Shown: in pieces, positions 27,487-36,177 of the stretch
How the letters are laid out: each line of letters starts with the position of its first letter
How positions within the stretch are numbered: position 1 is the first letter of the stretch
NCBI GenBank assembly: GCA_016716385.1
Contig: JADJWL010000025.1
Coordinates: forward strand, 744,001-808,000
Direction of reading: 5' to 3'
DNA length: 64,000 nt
DNA from: Bryobacterales bacterium
Lineage (GTDB): Bacteria; Acidobacteriota; Terriglobia; Bryobacterales; Bryobacteraceae
Translations under genes and position numbers: made by a program
The notes under the pieces: model-generated
Databases searched by the model: none
Seen by the model: only the letters and a program-made list of their open reading frames with translations
What the model was told of the DNA's origin: nothing

Positions 27487-30400
27487 GAATTCGGATGCCG
27501 CGGCGAACCGGCCTTCCCGCGAGATTCGGCCTGCTGGCCGGGATCGCTGCCGGCCTGGCGCTGGCTGCGCTGCTGTTCGCCGTGATCGTGAGCCAGAGCG
27601 ACTGGTTCCGCGGCATGCTGCGCGACCGCGCCGTTGCCGAAGTGGAGAAGGCGTTGGGCGGCAGGGCATCGCTGGGCGGGCTGCGTTTCGACTGGCTCAG
27701 CGGAACGTTCGAAGTGCGCGACTTCGTCCTGCGCGGCACAGAGCCTGACGGCGCGCCCGACCTGCTGCGCCTCCCTCTCGTGCGCGCCGGGATCCGCATC
27801 ACGTCGCTCACCGCCCGCGGCATCGACCTCGCCACCTTGACCGTTGACCGGCCCGAGCTGAATCTGATCGTGAACGCCGACGGCTCCACCAACTGGCCGG
27901 AGCCCGCGGTTCGCGGCCCCAGGCGGGATCTGATGGAGACGATCCTCAATCTGCGTGTCGGCAGGTTCTCCATTGCCGATGGCGCATTCACCGTGAACGA
28001 AACGCGGCGCCCGCTTGCCGTGCGCGGTCAACGGCTCGCCGTCCTGTTCCGCTACGCGCCGGATCCGCGCCGGTATGAAGGCGAGGTCGCCGCCGATCCC
28101 GTCGAAATCTCCTGGGCCGGGCGCAACATCGGCATCAAGCTCGATTCGGTGCTGCGCGTCGAACAGAACCGCGTTGACATCGGCCGGACGCTCCTGGTGT
28201 GGGAAGGGTCGCGTCTCGAACTGGAGGGGACCACCGGGCCCCTGAACGCTCTGGACGCGCGGCTCCGGATCGACAGCGACTGGCTGCTTCCGGCTGCCGT
28301 ACCGCTGCTTGGCCTCAAGAATTTTCAGGACGGGCACGCCATTCTGCGCGGCGATCTCGAGGTCCGGGGTCCGGATGACTACGCGTTCCGCGGAACTCTC
28401 GACGTCCGTGAACTGGTCCTGCGGGAGGCGAGCTTCCGGATCGGCGGGGTCGCCTGCTCGGGCCGCGTAGAAGCTGTTCCTGGCCGGATCGCAGTCGATG
28501 GATTCTCCGCGTCGATGGCCGGCGGGGCGTTTCAGGGACGCGTGCGAGTCGACGACTTCCGGCGCTTCGATGTCGAGGGGGACTACCGGGGTTTCGAAGT
28601 GCCCCGGATCCTCGACCTGTTCGACCCTCCCCTGCCCGGCGATGTCGTTGTCCGTACGATCGGCGCCGTCGCTTCCGGCCCCGTGCGCGTCCGGGGTGCG
28701 TTCGACGGGAGCGAGATTACGGTGGAATCCGATGCGGCGCTGGAGAACGCCGAAGGACAGATCGGCGTCAGCGGCCATGTGCCGGTGCGCTACGTGCACA
28801 CCCGAGCCGGCCACTCTGTCGCCATTGGGTCAGCGCGGGTCCAGACGCCGGCCAGCATCGTCGAGTTTTCCGGTTCGCTCGATGACGGAATCGGGTTCGA
28901 GATCAGTACTCCCTCCCTGCCGGATCTCGCGCCCGCGGTGCGGGCACTGTGGGAGGACATGCCGGAGCCGGTGCCCCTTGCGCTCGATGGCGGCATGGCC
29001 GTTGTGACCGGCCGCGTCACGAATCTGCGCGACCGCATCCGCGTAGCAGGCCAACTGAGCGCTACGCGTCTCGTCTGGAATGGCCTTACGGCGTCCCGGT
29101 TGGCGACAGACTGGTCCTGGGACGCGGACCGGGTGGAGGTGCGCGGCGCCACTCTGTTTGTCGAGGGAACAGAGGTGCACGCTGACGGCGGCCTGGCGCT
29201 CACCGGCTGGGTGACCGAAGACGCAAGCGAGGTCGCTCTCCGCGCCACCGTCCGCTCGCCGGAATTCGGTCCTCTCTGGCGCGCTGCGACGGGCCGCGCC
29301 GACGCCGTATCCGGTGAACTCAACCTCTCGGCGCGCCTGTCCGGGACGCTTGCTGATCCGCGTGCCGAAGGACAAGTCCTGCTCGCCAACGGCTTGTTGT
29401 TCGACGAACCTGTGGACCGCCTCCAGACCGGCTTTCGCTGGGCATCGCGCCGCGCCACAGCACCGGATCTGCGGATCACACTGTCCGCTGGGGAGATCGC
29501 CGGCTCGGTCGAGTTCGACCATCCCGCCGGCAACCCGCGAAGCGGAGACCTGACGGTCCGGCTGGCGGCTCCCGCGCTTGAGGTTGGAGAGATCAATGCT
29601 GTCCGCGCCCGCTTCCCGTCGCTCGGCGCGCCGGCTTCCGTCGATGCGTCGTTCGCGGTGCGCTTCGCCAATATCGGCGAAGACTCGGCGCGAGTGCAGA
29701 TTACTGCGGTGAACGGCCGTACCGAAGCGCCCGCGATCACGCTCGATGGCGCCGAGGCTGGCTCCCTGCTCCTGACCTCCGCGACCAAAGGCGGGGAGGC
29801 GGAGCTGGCGGTTCGGGGCGCCCTGTGGGGAGCCCCCGTTGAGACCAGCGCTGCCGTACGGCTGGAGGCCGGATATCCGATGCGGCTCAACGGCACGGTG
29901 GGCACGACCGATTTGGCCCGCCTGCTCCGGGCTGCGGCGAGCGAGGATGCGCGCTTCCGCTTCGGCGGCAATGCGGAAGCCTCGTTTGCGCTGGAAGGTC
30001 CGGCGCTCGATTTCGCCCGCTGGCAGGGCCGCGTCACCATCCCCAAGTTCGAGATCTTTCCCGAGCCGGACAACGGCGAGGCTCCCGCCGAAAGTCTGAA
30101 ACTTCGCAACAGCGGCGCCCTCCTGCTGAATCTCCGTCAATCAGCGCTCGTCGTTGAACGATTGCAACTCGTCGGCGCCGGGACCGACCTCGCGGCCAAG
30201 GGATCGCTGGCGCTCACCGGCCGCCAGGCCCTCGACTTCGAGATCGCGGGCGGGCTGAATCTGGCGGCGTTGGGGCGCATCAGCGATGAGGTCACCTCCA
30301 CCGGGAATCTCGACCTGCGCGTGGCCGTGCGCGGCGTCGCGCGCCAGCCGCAGATCAACGGTCGGGTCGAACTGAAGGACGCCAACTTCGAGCTCGTCGA

Positions 30401-31523
30401 CACGCCCGGCGGTTTGTTCAACGTCGAAGGCGTCGTGGTGTTCAGCGGTCTCGAAGCAACCATCCAGAAGCTGCGCGGCGAAGCCGGCGGCGGAACCGTG
30501 ACCGCCACCGGATTCGCTGACCTCTCCGGTGGCCTGCCTTCGTTCCGTGTGGAAGTGAAAGCGGATCAGGTGCGCGTCCGGTATCCGGAAGGCGTCAGCA
30601 CGTCCTCCAGCGCCACGCTCACACTCTCTGGCACGACGCGGAACAGCCTGCTCGCCGGGACGGTCACGATCCTTAAGGCCTCCTTCCAGCCGCAGAGCGA
30701 CATCGCCTCGATCTTCACCAAGGGACCGGACCCTGTCCGGACTCCTGCCGCGCAGGAGGGTCTCCTCAGCGGCCTCCAGTTCGACATCCGCGTCGAGACG
30801 ACCCCCAATCTCAGCTTCGAAAGCTCGGTCGCCAAAGATGTGCGGGCCGACGGCAGCTTCACGCTGCGCGGGAGCGCCTACAACCCGGTGCTGCTCGGGC
30901 GCATGCACCTCACGCAAGGAGAGGTCAACTTCTTCGGGACACGCTATCAAATCCAGCAAGGCACCGTGTCGTTCGTGAATCCCGCCCGCGTCGAGCCCAT
31001 CCTCAACCTGGATCTGGAAACGCGTGTCCGGGGCATCGACGTTATCCTGACGTTCGCCGGGCCCATCAACAAGTTGACCCTGACGCACCGCGCCGATCCG
31101 CCGCTCGAATTCTCAGAAGTGGTTGCCCTGCTGGCTACGGGCCGCGCTCCGACATCGGATCCAGCCCTCCTGCAGCAGCAGTCCAGCCAGTATCAGAACT
31201 ACGGGCAGCTTGGCGCCACGGCGATTCTGGGTCAAGCCGTTGCCGCCCCGATTTCGAACCGCCTGCAGCGCCTGTTCGGCGTCAGCCGGCTCAAGATCGA
31301 TCCGAACCTGATCGGCGTGGAAAACATTCCCCGCGCCCGCGTCACCCTGGAACAGCAGTTAAGCAAGGACATCACGTTCACGTTCGTGACCGACGTGACA
31401 CGCGCCAACCAGCAGATCGTTCAGATGGAGTGGGTCGTCAGCCGCCAGTGGTCGGTGATCGCGATCCGCGATGAGAATGGCCTGTTTGGCGTGGATTTCC
31501 TCTACCGGCGGGGATTCAAGTAA
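27483..31523 (+). CDS. tamB: TamB-family translocation/assembly module protein (DUF490)
   Basis: A 1346-residue protein with one N-terminal membrane anchor (about residues 14-37) and a long beta-rich periplasmic body, the AsmA/TamB lipid-bridge architecture. The C-terminal region has the DUF490 blocks: LGRMHLTQGEVNFFGTRYQI, GTVSFVNPARVEPILNLDLE and FSEVVALLATGRAPTSDP. TamB spans the periplasm and works with a TamA/BamA-type Omp85 protein; recent work on the family also supports lipid transport. The start ATG overlaps the upstream stop (ATGA, 27483-27486). Length is close to the usual 1250-1450. Confidence 0.92.
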   Translation: MRIRMPRRTGLPARFGLLAGIAAGLALAALLFAVIVSQSDWFRGMLRDRAVAEVEKALGGRASLGGLRFDWLSGTFEVRDFVLRGTEPDGAPDLLRLPLVRAGIRITSLTARGIDLATLTVDRPELNLIVNADGSTNWPEPAVRGPRRDLMETILNLRVGRFSIADGAFTVNETRRPLAVRGQRLAVLFRYAPDPRRYEGEVAADPVEISWAGRNIGIKLDSVLRVEQNRVDIGRTLLVWEGSRLELEGTTGPLNALDARLRIDSDWLLPAAVPLLGLKNFQDGHAILRGDLEVRGPDDYAFRGTLDVRELVLREASFRIGGVACSGRVEAVPGRIAVDGFSASMAGGAFQGRVRVDDFRRFDVEGDYRGFEVPRILDLFDPPLPGDVVVRTIGAVASGPVRVRGAFDGSEITVESDAALENAEGQIGVSGHVPVRYVHTRAGHSVAIGSARVQTPASIVEFSGSLDDGIGFEISTPSLPDLAPAVRALWEDMPEPVPLALDGGMAVVTGRVTNLRDRIRVAGQLSATRLVWNGLTASRLATDWSWDADRVEVRGATLFVEGTEVHADGGLALTGWVTEDASEVALRATVRSPEFGPLWRAATGRADAVSGELNLSARLSGTLADPRAEGQVLLANGLLFDEPVDRLQTGFRWASRRATAPDLRITLSAGEIAGSVEFDHPAGNPRSGDLTVRLAAPALEVGEINAVRARFPSLGAPASVDASFAVRFANIGEDSARVQITAVNGRTEAPAITLDGAEAGSLLLTSATKGGEAELAVRGALWGAPVETSAAVRLEAGYPMRLNGTVGTTDLARLLRAAASEDARFRFGGNAEASFALEGPALDFARWQGRVTIPKFEIFPEPDNGEAPAESLKLRNSGALLLNLRQSALVVERLQLVGAGTDLAAKGSLALTGRQALDFEIAGGLNLAALGRISDEVTSTGNLDLRVAVRGVARQPQINGRVELKDANFELVDTPGGLFNVEGVVVFSGLEATIQKLRGEAGGGTVTATGFADLSGGLPSFRVEVKADQVRVRYPEGVSTSSSATLTLSGTTRNSLLAGTVTILKASFQPQSDIASIFTKGPDPVRTPAAQEGLLSGLQFDIRVETTPNLSFESSVAKDVRADGSFTLRGSAYNPVLLGRMHLTQGEVNFFGTRYQIQQGTVSFVNPARVEPILNLDLETRVRGIDVILTFAGPINKLTLTHRADPPLEFSEVVALLATGRAPTSDPALLQQQSSQYQNYGQLGATAILGQAVAAPISNRLQRLFGVSRLKIDPNLIGVENIPRARVTLEQQLSKDITFTFVTDVTRANQQIVQMEWVVSRQWSVIAIRDENGLFGVDFLYRRGFK

Positions 31524-31524
31524 G

Positions 31525-31530
31525 TATCAT
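31525..31530 (+). promoter_or_regulatory. -10-like box before the Gfo/Idh/MocA gene
   Basis: TATCAT (five of six) ends 6 nt before the ATG at 31537; no Shine-Dalgarno. It overlaps the end of the tamB transcription unit and would start a new leaderless message. Confidence 0.45.
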
Positions 31531-31536
31531 ACGAAG

Positions 31537-32862
31537 ATGAGCACACGGCGTCATTTCTTGCGGGCCGCGGCTGGGATGCCGCTGGCGGCCGGCGCGTTCG
31601 CCCAGGTCTCGCCCAACGACCGGATCCGGATCGCCACGATTGGCATCGGAGGCATGGGAACGGCCGATACCAACGCCGCCCTCACGGTGCCCGGCGTGGA
31701 ACTCGCCGCCGTCTCCGATGTCTATGACGGACGCCTGGTGCGAGCCAAAGAGGTCTACGGCAGCCACCTGTTCACTACGCGCGACTACCGGGAGATCCTG
31801 GCGCGCCGCGACATCGACGCTGTGATCGTCGGGACCCCGGATCACTGGCACGCGCGCATCTCGATCGACGCGATGAACGCGGGCAAGGACGTCTACTGCG
31901 AAAAGCCGATGGTCCAGCGAATCGAAGAGGGCGCCGCGGTCGTGGCCGCGCAGAAGAAAACCGGCCGGATCCTTCAGGTTGGCAGCCAGCGTGTCAGCTC
32001 GATCATCTACGAAAAAGCGGCCGAGTTGATCCGCGCGGGCGCGATCGGGGAGTTCAATCTCGTGGAAGCCTGGTGGGACCGCAATTCCGCGATCGGCGCC
32101 TGGCAGTATTCGCTGCCACCCGATGCATCGCCGGACAACATCGATTGGGACCGCTTCCTCGGCCACGCACCGAAGCGGCCGTTCGAGCCGGTCCGCCTCT
32201 TCCGCTGGCGCAATTACCAGGACTATGGCACCGGTGTCGCGGGCGACCTGTTCGTCCACCTGTTTTCCGGCATGCACTTCATCCTGAATTCGACGGGTCC
32301 GGAGCGGGTGTTCGCCACCGGCGGGCTGCGCTTCTGGAAGGACGGCCGCGACGTGCCGGACGTGATGCTCGGGCTCTATGACTACCCGAAGACCGCGCAC
32401 CATCCGGAGTTCACACTGTTTCTCCGGGTGAACTTTGTCAACGGCGCGGGAGAGACGTCCGGTTTCCGCTTCGTGGGCAGCGAAGGAGTGTTGACCGTAG
32501 GCAATCACGTGACTGTGGCGAAGCAACCGCGCCAGACGGAGCCAGGGTACACGATCAACACGTTCCCCAAGGCGCTGCAGGAGCGCTTCCTCGCCGGATA
32601 CCGGGCACAGTACCCGGAACAGCGCCCCAACGCCGACTCCATGCGCCCGGTTTCGGAAGACAAGTACATGCCGCCGCGCGGCTACAGCGATCACCAGCAC
32701 CACCATCAGAACTTCTTCGCGGCGGTCCGCAGCCGGAAGCCTGTCATCGAGGATGCCGAGTTCGGTTTCCGCGCTGCGGGTCCCGCGCTGGCCTCCAACG
32801 TCAGCTACTTCGAGAAGCGCCAGATTGCGTGGGACCCCGTAGGCATTCGCGTGAAAGCTTAG
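31537..32862 (+). CDS. Tat-exported Gfo/Idh/MocA-family oxidoreductase
   Basis: The ATG at 31537 gives 441 residues starting MSTRRHFLRAAAGMPLAAGA, a twin-arginine signal with RRxFL, so the protein is exported folded. The Rossmann motif GIGGMGTADTNAAL follows near residues 37-50, then DHWHARISIDAMNAGKDVYC and CEKPM, the family's catalytic lysine region, and a C-terminal alpha/beta substrate domain. Enzymes of this type oxidise sugars or inositols with NAD(P); secreted versions are abundant in Acidobacteriota and Planctomycetota. It leads a four-gene rightward unit. Confidence 0.9.
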   Translation: MSTRRHFLRAAAGMPLAAGAFAQVSPNDRIRIATIGIGGMGTADTNAALTVPGVELAAVSDVYDGRLVRAKEVYGSHLFTTRDYREILARRDIDAVIVGTPDHWHARISIDAMNAGKDVYCEKPMVQRIEEGAAVVAAQKKTGRILQVGSQRVSSIIYEKAAELIRAGAIGEFNLVEAWWDRNSAIGAWQYSLPPDASPDNIDWDRFLGHAPKRPFEPVRLFRWRNYQDYGTGVAGDLFVHLFSGMHFILNSTGPERVFATGGLRFWKDGRDVPDVMLGLYDYPKTAHHPEFTLFLRVNFVNGAGETSGFRFVGSEGVLTVGNHVTVAKQPRQTEPGYTINTFPKALQERFLAGYRAQYPEQRPNADSMRPVSEDKYMPPRGYSDHQHHHQNFFAAVRSRKPVIEDAEFGFRAAGPALASNVSYFEKRQIAWDPVGIRVKA

Positions 32863-32872
32863 CTGCTCTCCA

Positions 32873-34438
32873 ATGAGGCCCGAGGCGCGCTATTACGCCG
32901 GCATGGCGGCCGGGATATGGGACCTGTTGCGCCAGCCAGTTGTCACGAACCCGCGCGAACTCCTGCGGGAACGGGTGGCCGGCCGCGGTGAAACATTCCT
33001 GAAGTGCCTTCAGGACGCAATCTTTGCCAATCCGGAACATCCTTACAGCCGGATGTTCCAGATGGCCGGCTGCCAGTGGGACGATGTCGCCTCCCTGGTC
33101 CGGCGAGACGGCCTGGAGGCCGCTCTGTGCCGGTTACGCGCCGCCGGTATTTATCTGACGCATGATGAGTTTAAGGGCAAGCAGCCAATCTTGCGCTCCG
33201 GGCAGGCGATTCCCGCGCACACCGCGGATTTCGCGAATCCGCTCGTGCGCGGCTGGCTGCGAGCGGCGAGCGGTGGCAGCACCGGCAAGCCCGTCCCCGT
33301 ATCGCTTCCGACCGAACACCTGTGGTATCGAGAAGCCTACACCGCGCTACGGATGGAAGAGTTCGGCCTCCGGGAACGGGTCCACGTGGAACTGAAATCC
33401 ATTCTTCCTTCAATGGGCGGCATCGGTCCCTGCCTCCATGCTTCGCGGCTGGGTCATCCGGTGGCGAAGTGGTTCAGTGTTACCGGCACCTTGGCCTCGG
33501 CCGGCCACTACCGCGCCGCAACGGCCGCGCTCGTCACTCTCGCGCGACTTAGAGGCGCCCGCGTTCCCTATCCGGAGGCGCTGCCGTACAATGATTTCTC
33601 GCCTGTCGCCCGCTTTATCGAGGAACAGAAGCGCCTCGGGCGGCGGTGCTCTCTGCGCGGGTTGGCCAGTCCGGTGGCCCGCGCCGCGGCTGCCTCTTTC
33701 GATATCTCCGGCACTCTGTGCTTCGCCGGCGGCGAAGCGGTGAGTGACGCCAAGCGCGCCACCGTCCAGGCCGCGGGCGCCGCGCTGTTCGCTACGTACA
33801 TGATTAGCGAAATCGGTCTGGTCGGCGAAGGCTGCCGCGACATGGGACGCGAGAATAGCGTCCATCTTCTCGAAGACTCTGTCGCGGTCATTACCTGGAA
33901 GCGGCCCGCCCCGTTTGCCGATGGAGAAGTGGACTCCCTCCACTTCACGACGATTCAGCCCCACTCCCCGCATATCCTGATCAACGCCGAGATGGACGAT
34001 ACGGCCACCGTGTCCCGCGCCCCCTGCGATTGTGTCTACTCGCGCACCGGGTATCGGACAAGGCTCAGCGCCATCGCCAGTTTCGGGAAACTCACGGGCC
34101 AGGGTCTGTCGCTATTCGGCACGGACCTTGTGCAGCTCCTGGAACAGGATCTGCCCGCGCGTCTCGGAGGAGCGGCCGGGGATTATCAGCTTGCCGAAGT
34201 GGAACGCCGTGGCCAGACACAGGTCCGCCTGTGCGTCAGCCCCCGAACCGGTCTGCGGGACGCACAACTGGTTCGGCAAGTGTTTCTCGAACTGGTGCGC
34301 GGCTGCTATGGCGGCGTCATGGCGCAGCGTCTGCTGACGAACTCGGACGGTCTGGAAATCGCGTTCGCCGAACCCTTCGTGGGACCGACGGGCAAGGTCC
34401 CCGCGCTCCGGCCGCTCACTGTGCAGGAGAAGCAATGA
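32873..34438 (+). CDS. Adenylate-forming enzyme related to PaaK/CapK (phenylacetate-CoA ligase-like)
   Basis: A 521-residue protein. The nucleotide loop RAASGGSTGKPVPVSL near residues 136-151 is the ANL phosphate-binding motif in PaaK/CapK form. CFAGGEAVSDAKRATV and ATYMISEIGLVGEGC follow as adenylate-binding blocks, and the C-terminal part has a mobile-domain-like region (FGKLTGQGLSLFGTDLVQLL). It should activate a carboxylate as acyl-AMP; transfer to CoA or another nucleophile is unknown. It lies 10 bp after the oxidoreductase and overlaps the next gene (ATGA). A decayed C-terminal copy of a relative sits at 42241-42640. Confidence 0.75.
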   Translation: MRPEARYYAGMAAGIWDLLRQPVVTNPRELLRERVAGRGETFLKCLQDAIFANPEHPYSRMFQMAGCQWDDVASLVRRDGLEAALCRLRAAGIYLTHDEFKGKQPILRSGQAIPAHTADFANPLVRGWLRAASGGSTGKPVPVSLPTEHLWYREAYTALRMEEFGLRERVHVELKSILPSMGGIGPCLHASRLGHPVAKWFSVTGTLASAGHYRAATAALVTLARLRGARVPYPEALPYNDFSPVARFIEEQKRLGRRCSLRGLASPVARAAAASFDISGTLCFAGGEAVSDAKRATVQAAGAALFATYMISEIGLVGEGCRDMGRENSVHLLEDSVAVITWKRPAPFADGEVDSLHFTTIQPHSPHILINAEMDDTATVSRAPCDCVYSRTGYRTRLSAIASFGKLTGQGLSLFGTDLVQLLEQDLPARLGGAAGDYQLAEVERRGQTQVRLCVSPRTGLRDAQLVRQVFLELVRGCYGGVMAQRLLTNSDGLEIAFAEPFVGPTGKVPALRPLTVQEKQ

Positions 34439-35397
34439 ATCGCCGCCTCTTCGCCGCTACGCTGGCGGCAACCGCCTGCCGCCGCTCGCGCTCCAGTGGG
34501 AAAAGGCGCATCCGGCTCGCGGCGCTGCCGCGCCTTCACATGGCGGGATTCTACCTTGCCGATGAACTGGGCTACTTCGCAGACGAGGGACTCGAGATCG
34601 AGGTCATCAAGCCGCCGCTCGCGGCCGGCATCTACGTTTTGCTCTCGGGCGGCGAGGCCGATGCGACCATCACCTCGATCAGCGCCGGTCTCATCAATGC
34701 GATCGGGCAGGGCTCGCGGGCGCGCATCGCCGCCGGGAGGCTGCGTCTGACTCCGGGCTGCGGCGATGCTGGCCGACTGTTCGGATCGCGCCAGGCTTTC
34801 CCCGAAGGCTTCCAAAGCCTGCAACTCTTGCGCGGCAAGCGGATTGCGGTGAATAGCGCCGGGGGTCCCCAGAATTTCTACCTGGACGTGTTCCTTCGCA
34901 CTGCCGGTCTCACCCGGGCAGACTTAGACGTGCAGACGCTTGGCGTCTACGAAGCTGCTGTCCTGCTTGGGTCGGGACGCCTCGACGCTATGGTCAGTCT
35001 GGGTGAAGACATCGCGCTCTCTTCCACCCGCGGCCAGTATGTCGAAGGGCCGGTTGTCAGCGATCTGCTGCCGGGATTCATGTACTCGTACCTGACCTTC
35101 GGCCGTTCGCTACTCGATGGCGACCTTGCGGTGGGCCGCGCCTTCCTGCGCGCCTGCCTCCGCGGCACACGCAGCTATGTGTCCGGAACTATCCCCCGCT
35201 TCCTGGAAGAGTTCGCCCGGACGAACCAGCTTGAGTTGCCGGCGTTGCTTGCGATGTGCCGCCGCTCCTTCGTCCTCGACGGCTCCATCGACCTGGACGA
35301 CATCCAGCGCTTCGCGGCCTGGAGCGCCGCGCAGGGCATGAGTCCGGAGGAGTACCAGGCGGAGTCGCTGATCGACCGGCGCTTCCTCGACGCCTGA
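34435..35397 (+). CDS. SsuA/NMT1-like ABC transporter substrate-binding lipoprotein
   Basis: A 320-residue protein beginning MNRRLFAATLAATAC, a lipoprotein-type signal with candidate Cys15, which would tether it at the periplasmic side. The mature part starts KRRIRLAALPRLHMAGFYLADELGYFADEG, the standard opening of THI5/SsuA/TauA-like binding proteins, with later RIAVNSAGGPQNFYLDVFL and LGVYEAAVLLGSGRLDA. Such proteins bind taurine, sulfonates, nitrate or pyrimidines; the ligand here is unknown. The ATG overlaps the ligase stop, tying import to carboxylate activation. Confidence 0.85.
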   Translation: MNRRLFAATLAATACRRSRSSGKRRIRLAALPRLHMAGFYLADELGYFADEGLEIEVIKPPLAAGIYVLLSGGEADATITSISAGLINAIGQGSRARIAAGRLRLTPGCGDAGRLFGSRQAFPEGFQSLQLLRGKRIAVNSAGGPQNFYLDVFLRTAGLTRADLDVQTLGVYEAAVLLGSGRLDAMVSLGEDIALSSTRGQYVEGPVVSDLLPGFMYSYLTFGRSLLDGDLAVGRAFLRACLRGTRSYVSGTIPRFLEEFARTNQLELPALLAMCRRSFVLDGSIDLDDIQRFAAWSAAQGMSPEEYQAESLIDRRFLDA

Positions 35398-35402
35398 TTC
35401 CA

Positions 35403-36152
35403 ATGAGACGCGCCGCGCAGTATCTGTGGCTTCCGGTGCTGGTGGTCGTCATCTGGCAGGTGGCGGCTTCCTTGCGCTGGATTGACCCGCTGTTCTTTCC
35501 GCCCCCCTCGGAACTGGCGCCGGCCGCCGCCGCGTCGATCCGCAACGGAGAACTCCCCCGACACATCGCTGCCACATTGCGGCGGACATTCGCCGGATTT
35601 GTGCTCGGCAGCGGACTGGGCCTGCTGGTTGGCGTGGCGATCGGGATCCGCGTTTGGGTGGGCCGGTCGCTCAGCCCGCTGATTGCCGCTCTTTACACGA
35701 CACCCAAGCTCGGCCTGCTGCCGATGGTGATGCTGTTTCTTGGCGTCACCGATGTGTCGCGGATCGCTCTGGTGGCTCTGGGGAGCTTCCTGATGCAGAC
35801 CATGCACACCGCCGACGCGGTCCGCGGCATTCCTACGGCCTACGTCGACTTGGCGAGGAACTATGGCGCCGGGGGCATGGCTCTGCTCCGCAAAGTCTAC
35901 CTTCCCGCTACCGCGCCGGGCGTCTTCACGGGGTTGCGCCTGGCCTTGGGCAGGGCTCTGATGATTACCGTCGCCGTGGAATTGGTGAGCGCCCCGGAAG
36001 GCATCGGGCACATGATTTGGATGTCGTGGCAGACATTTGCCACCCGGCAGCTCTATCTCGGCGTCGCCGCCGCAGCGGGCCTGGGTGCCGCGCTGCATCT
36101 TGGATTGCGCACGGCCGAACGCCATCTGCTGCCCTGGACAGGCCGGCGCTGA
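35403..36152 (+). CDS. SsuC/TauC-type ABC transporter permease
   Basis: A 249-residue inner-membrane protein with six or so hydrophobic segments. The EAA loop (ARNYGAGGMALLRKVYLPAT, with G at the conserved position) is where an ATPase would dock. The FFPPPSELAPA N-terminal segment is typical of the SsuC/TauC family. It starts 5 bp after the binding-protein stop. No ATP-binding subunit follows; the next gene is a glycoside hydrolase, so the ATPase must be supplied from elsewhere. Confidence 0.87.
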   Translation: MRRAAQYLWLPVLVVVIWQVAASLRWIDPLFFPPPSELAPAAAASIRNGELPRHIAATLRRTFAGFVLGSGLGLLVGVAIGIRVWVGRSLSPLIAALYTTPKLGLLPMVMLFLGVTDVSRIALVALGSFLMQTMHTADAVRGIPTAYVDLARNYGAGGMALLRKVYLPATAPGVFTGLRLALGRALMITVAVELVSAPEGIGHMIWMSWQTFATRQLYLGVAAAAGLGAALHLGLRTAERHLLPWTGRR

Positions 36153-36177
36153 ACCTCTCCGGTGGAGGTGGGCTACC

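Noticed and set aside
28790..30140. Two long antisense frames (about 440 residues each) within tamB
   Set aside because: Arg/Ser- or Asp/Arg-rich shadow translations without recognisable domains; tamB in the other strand is clear.
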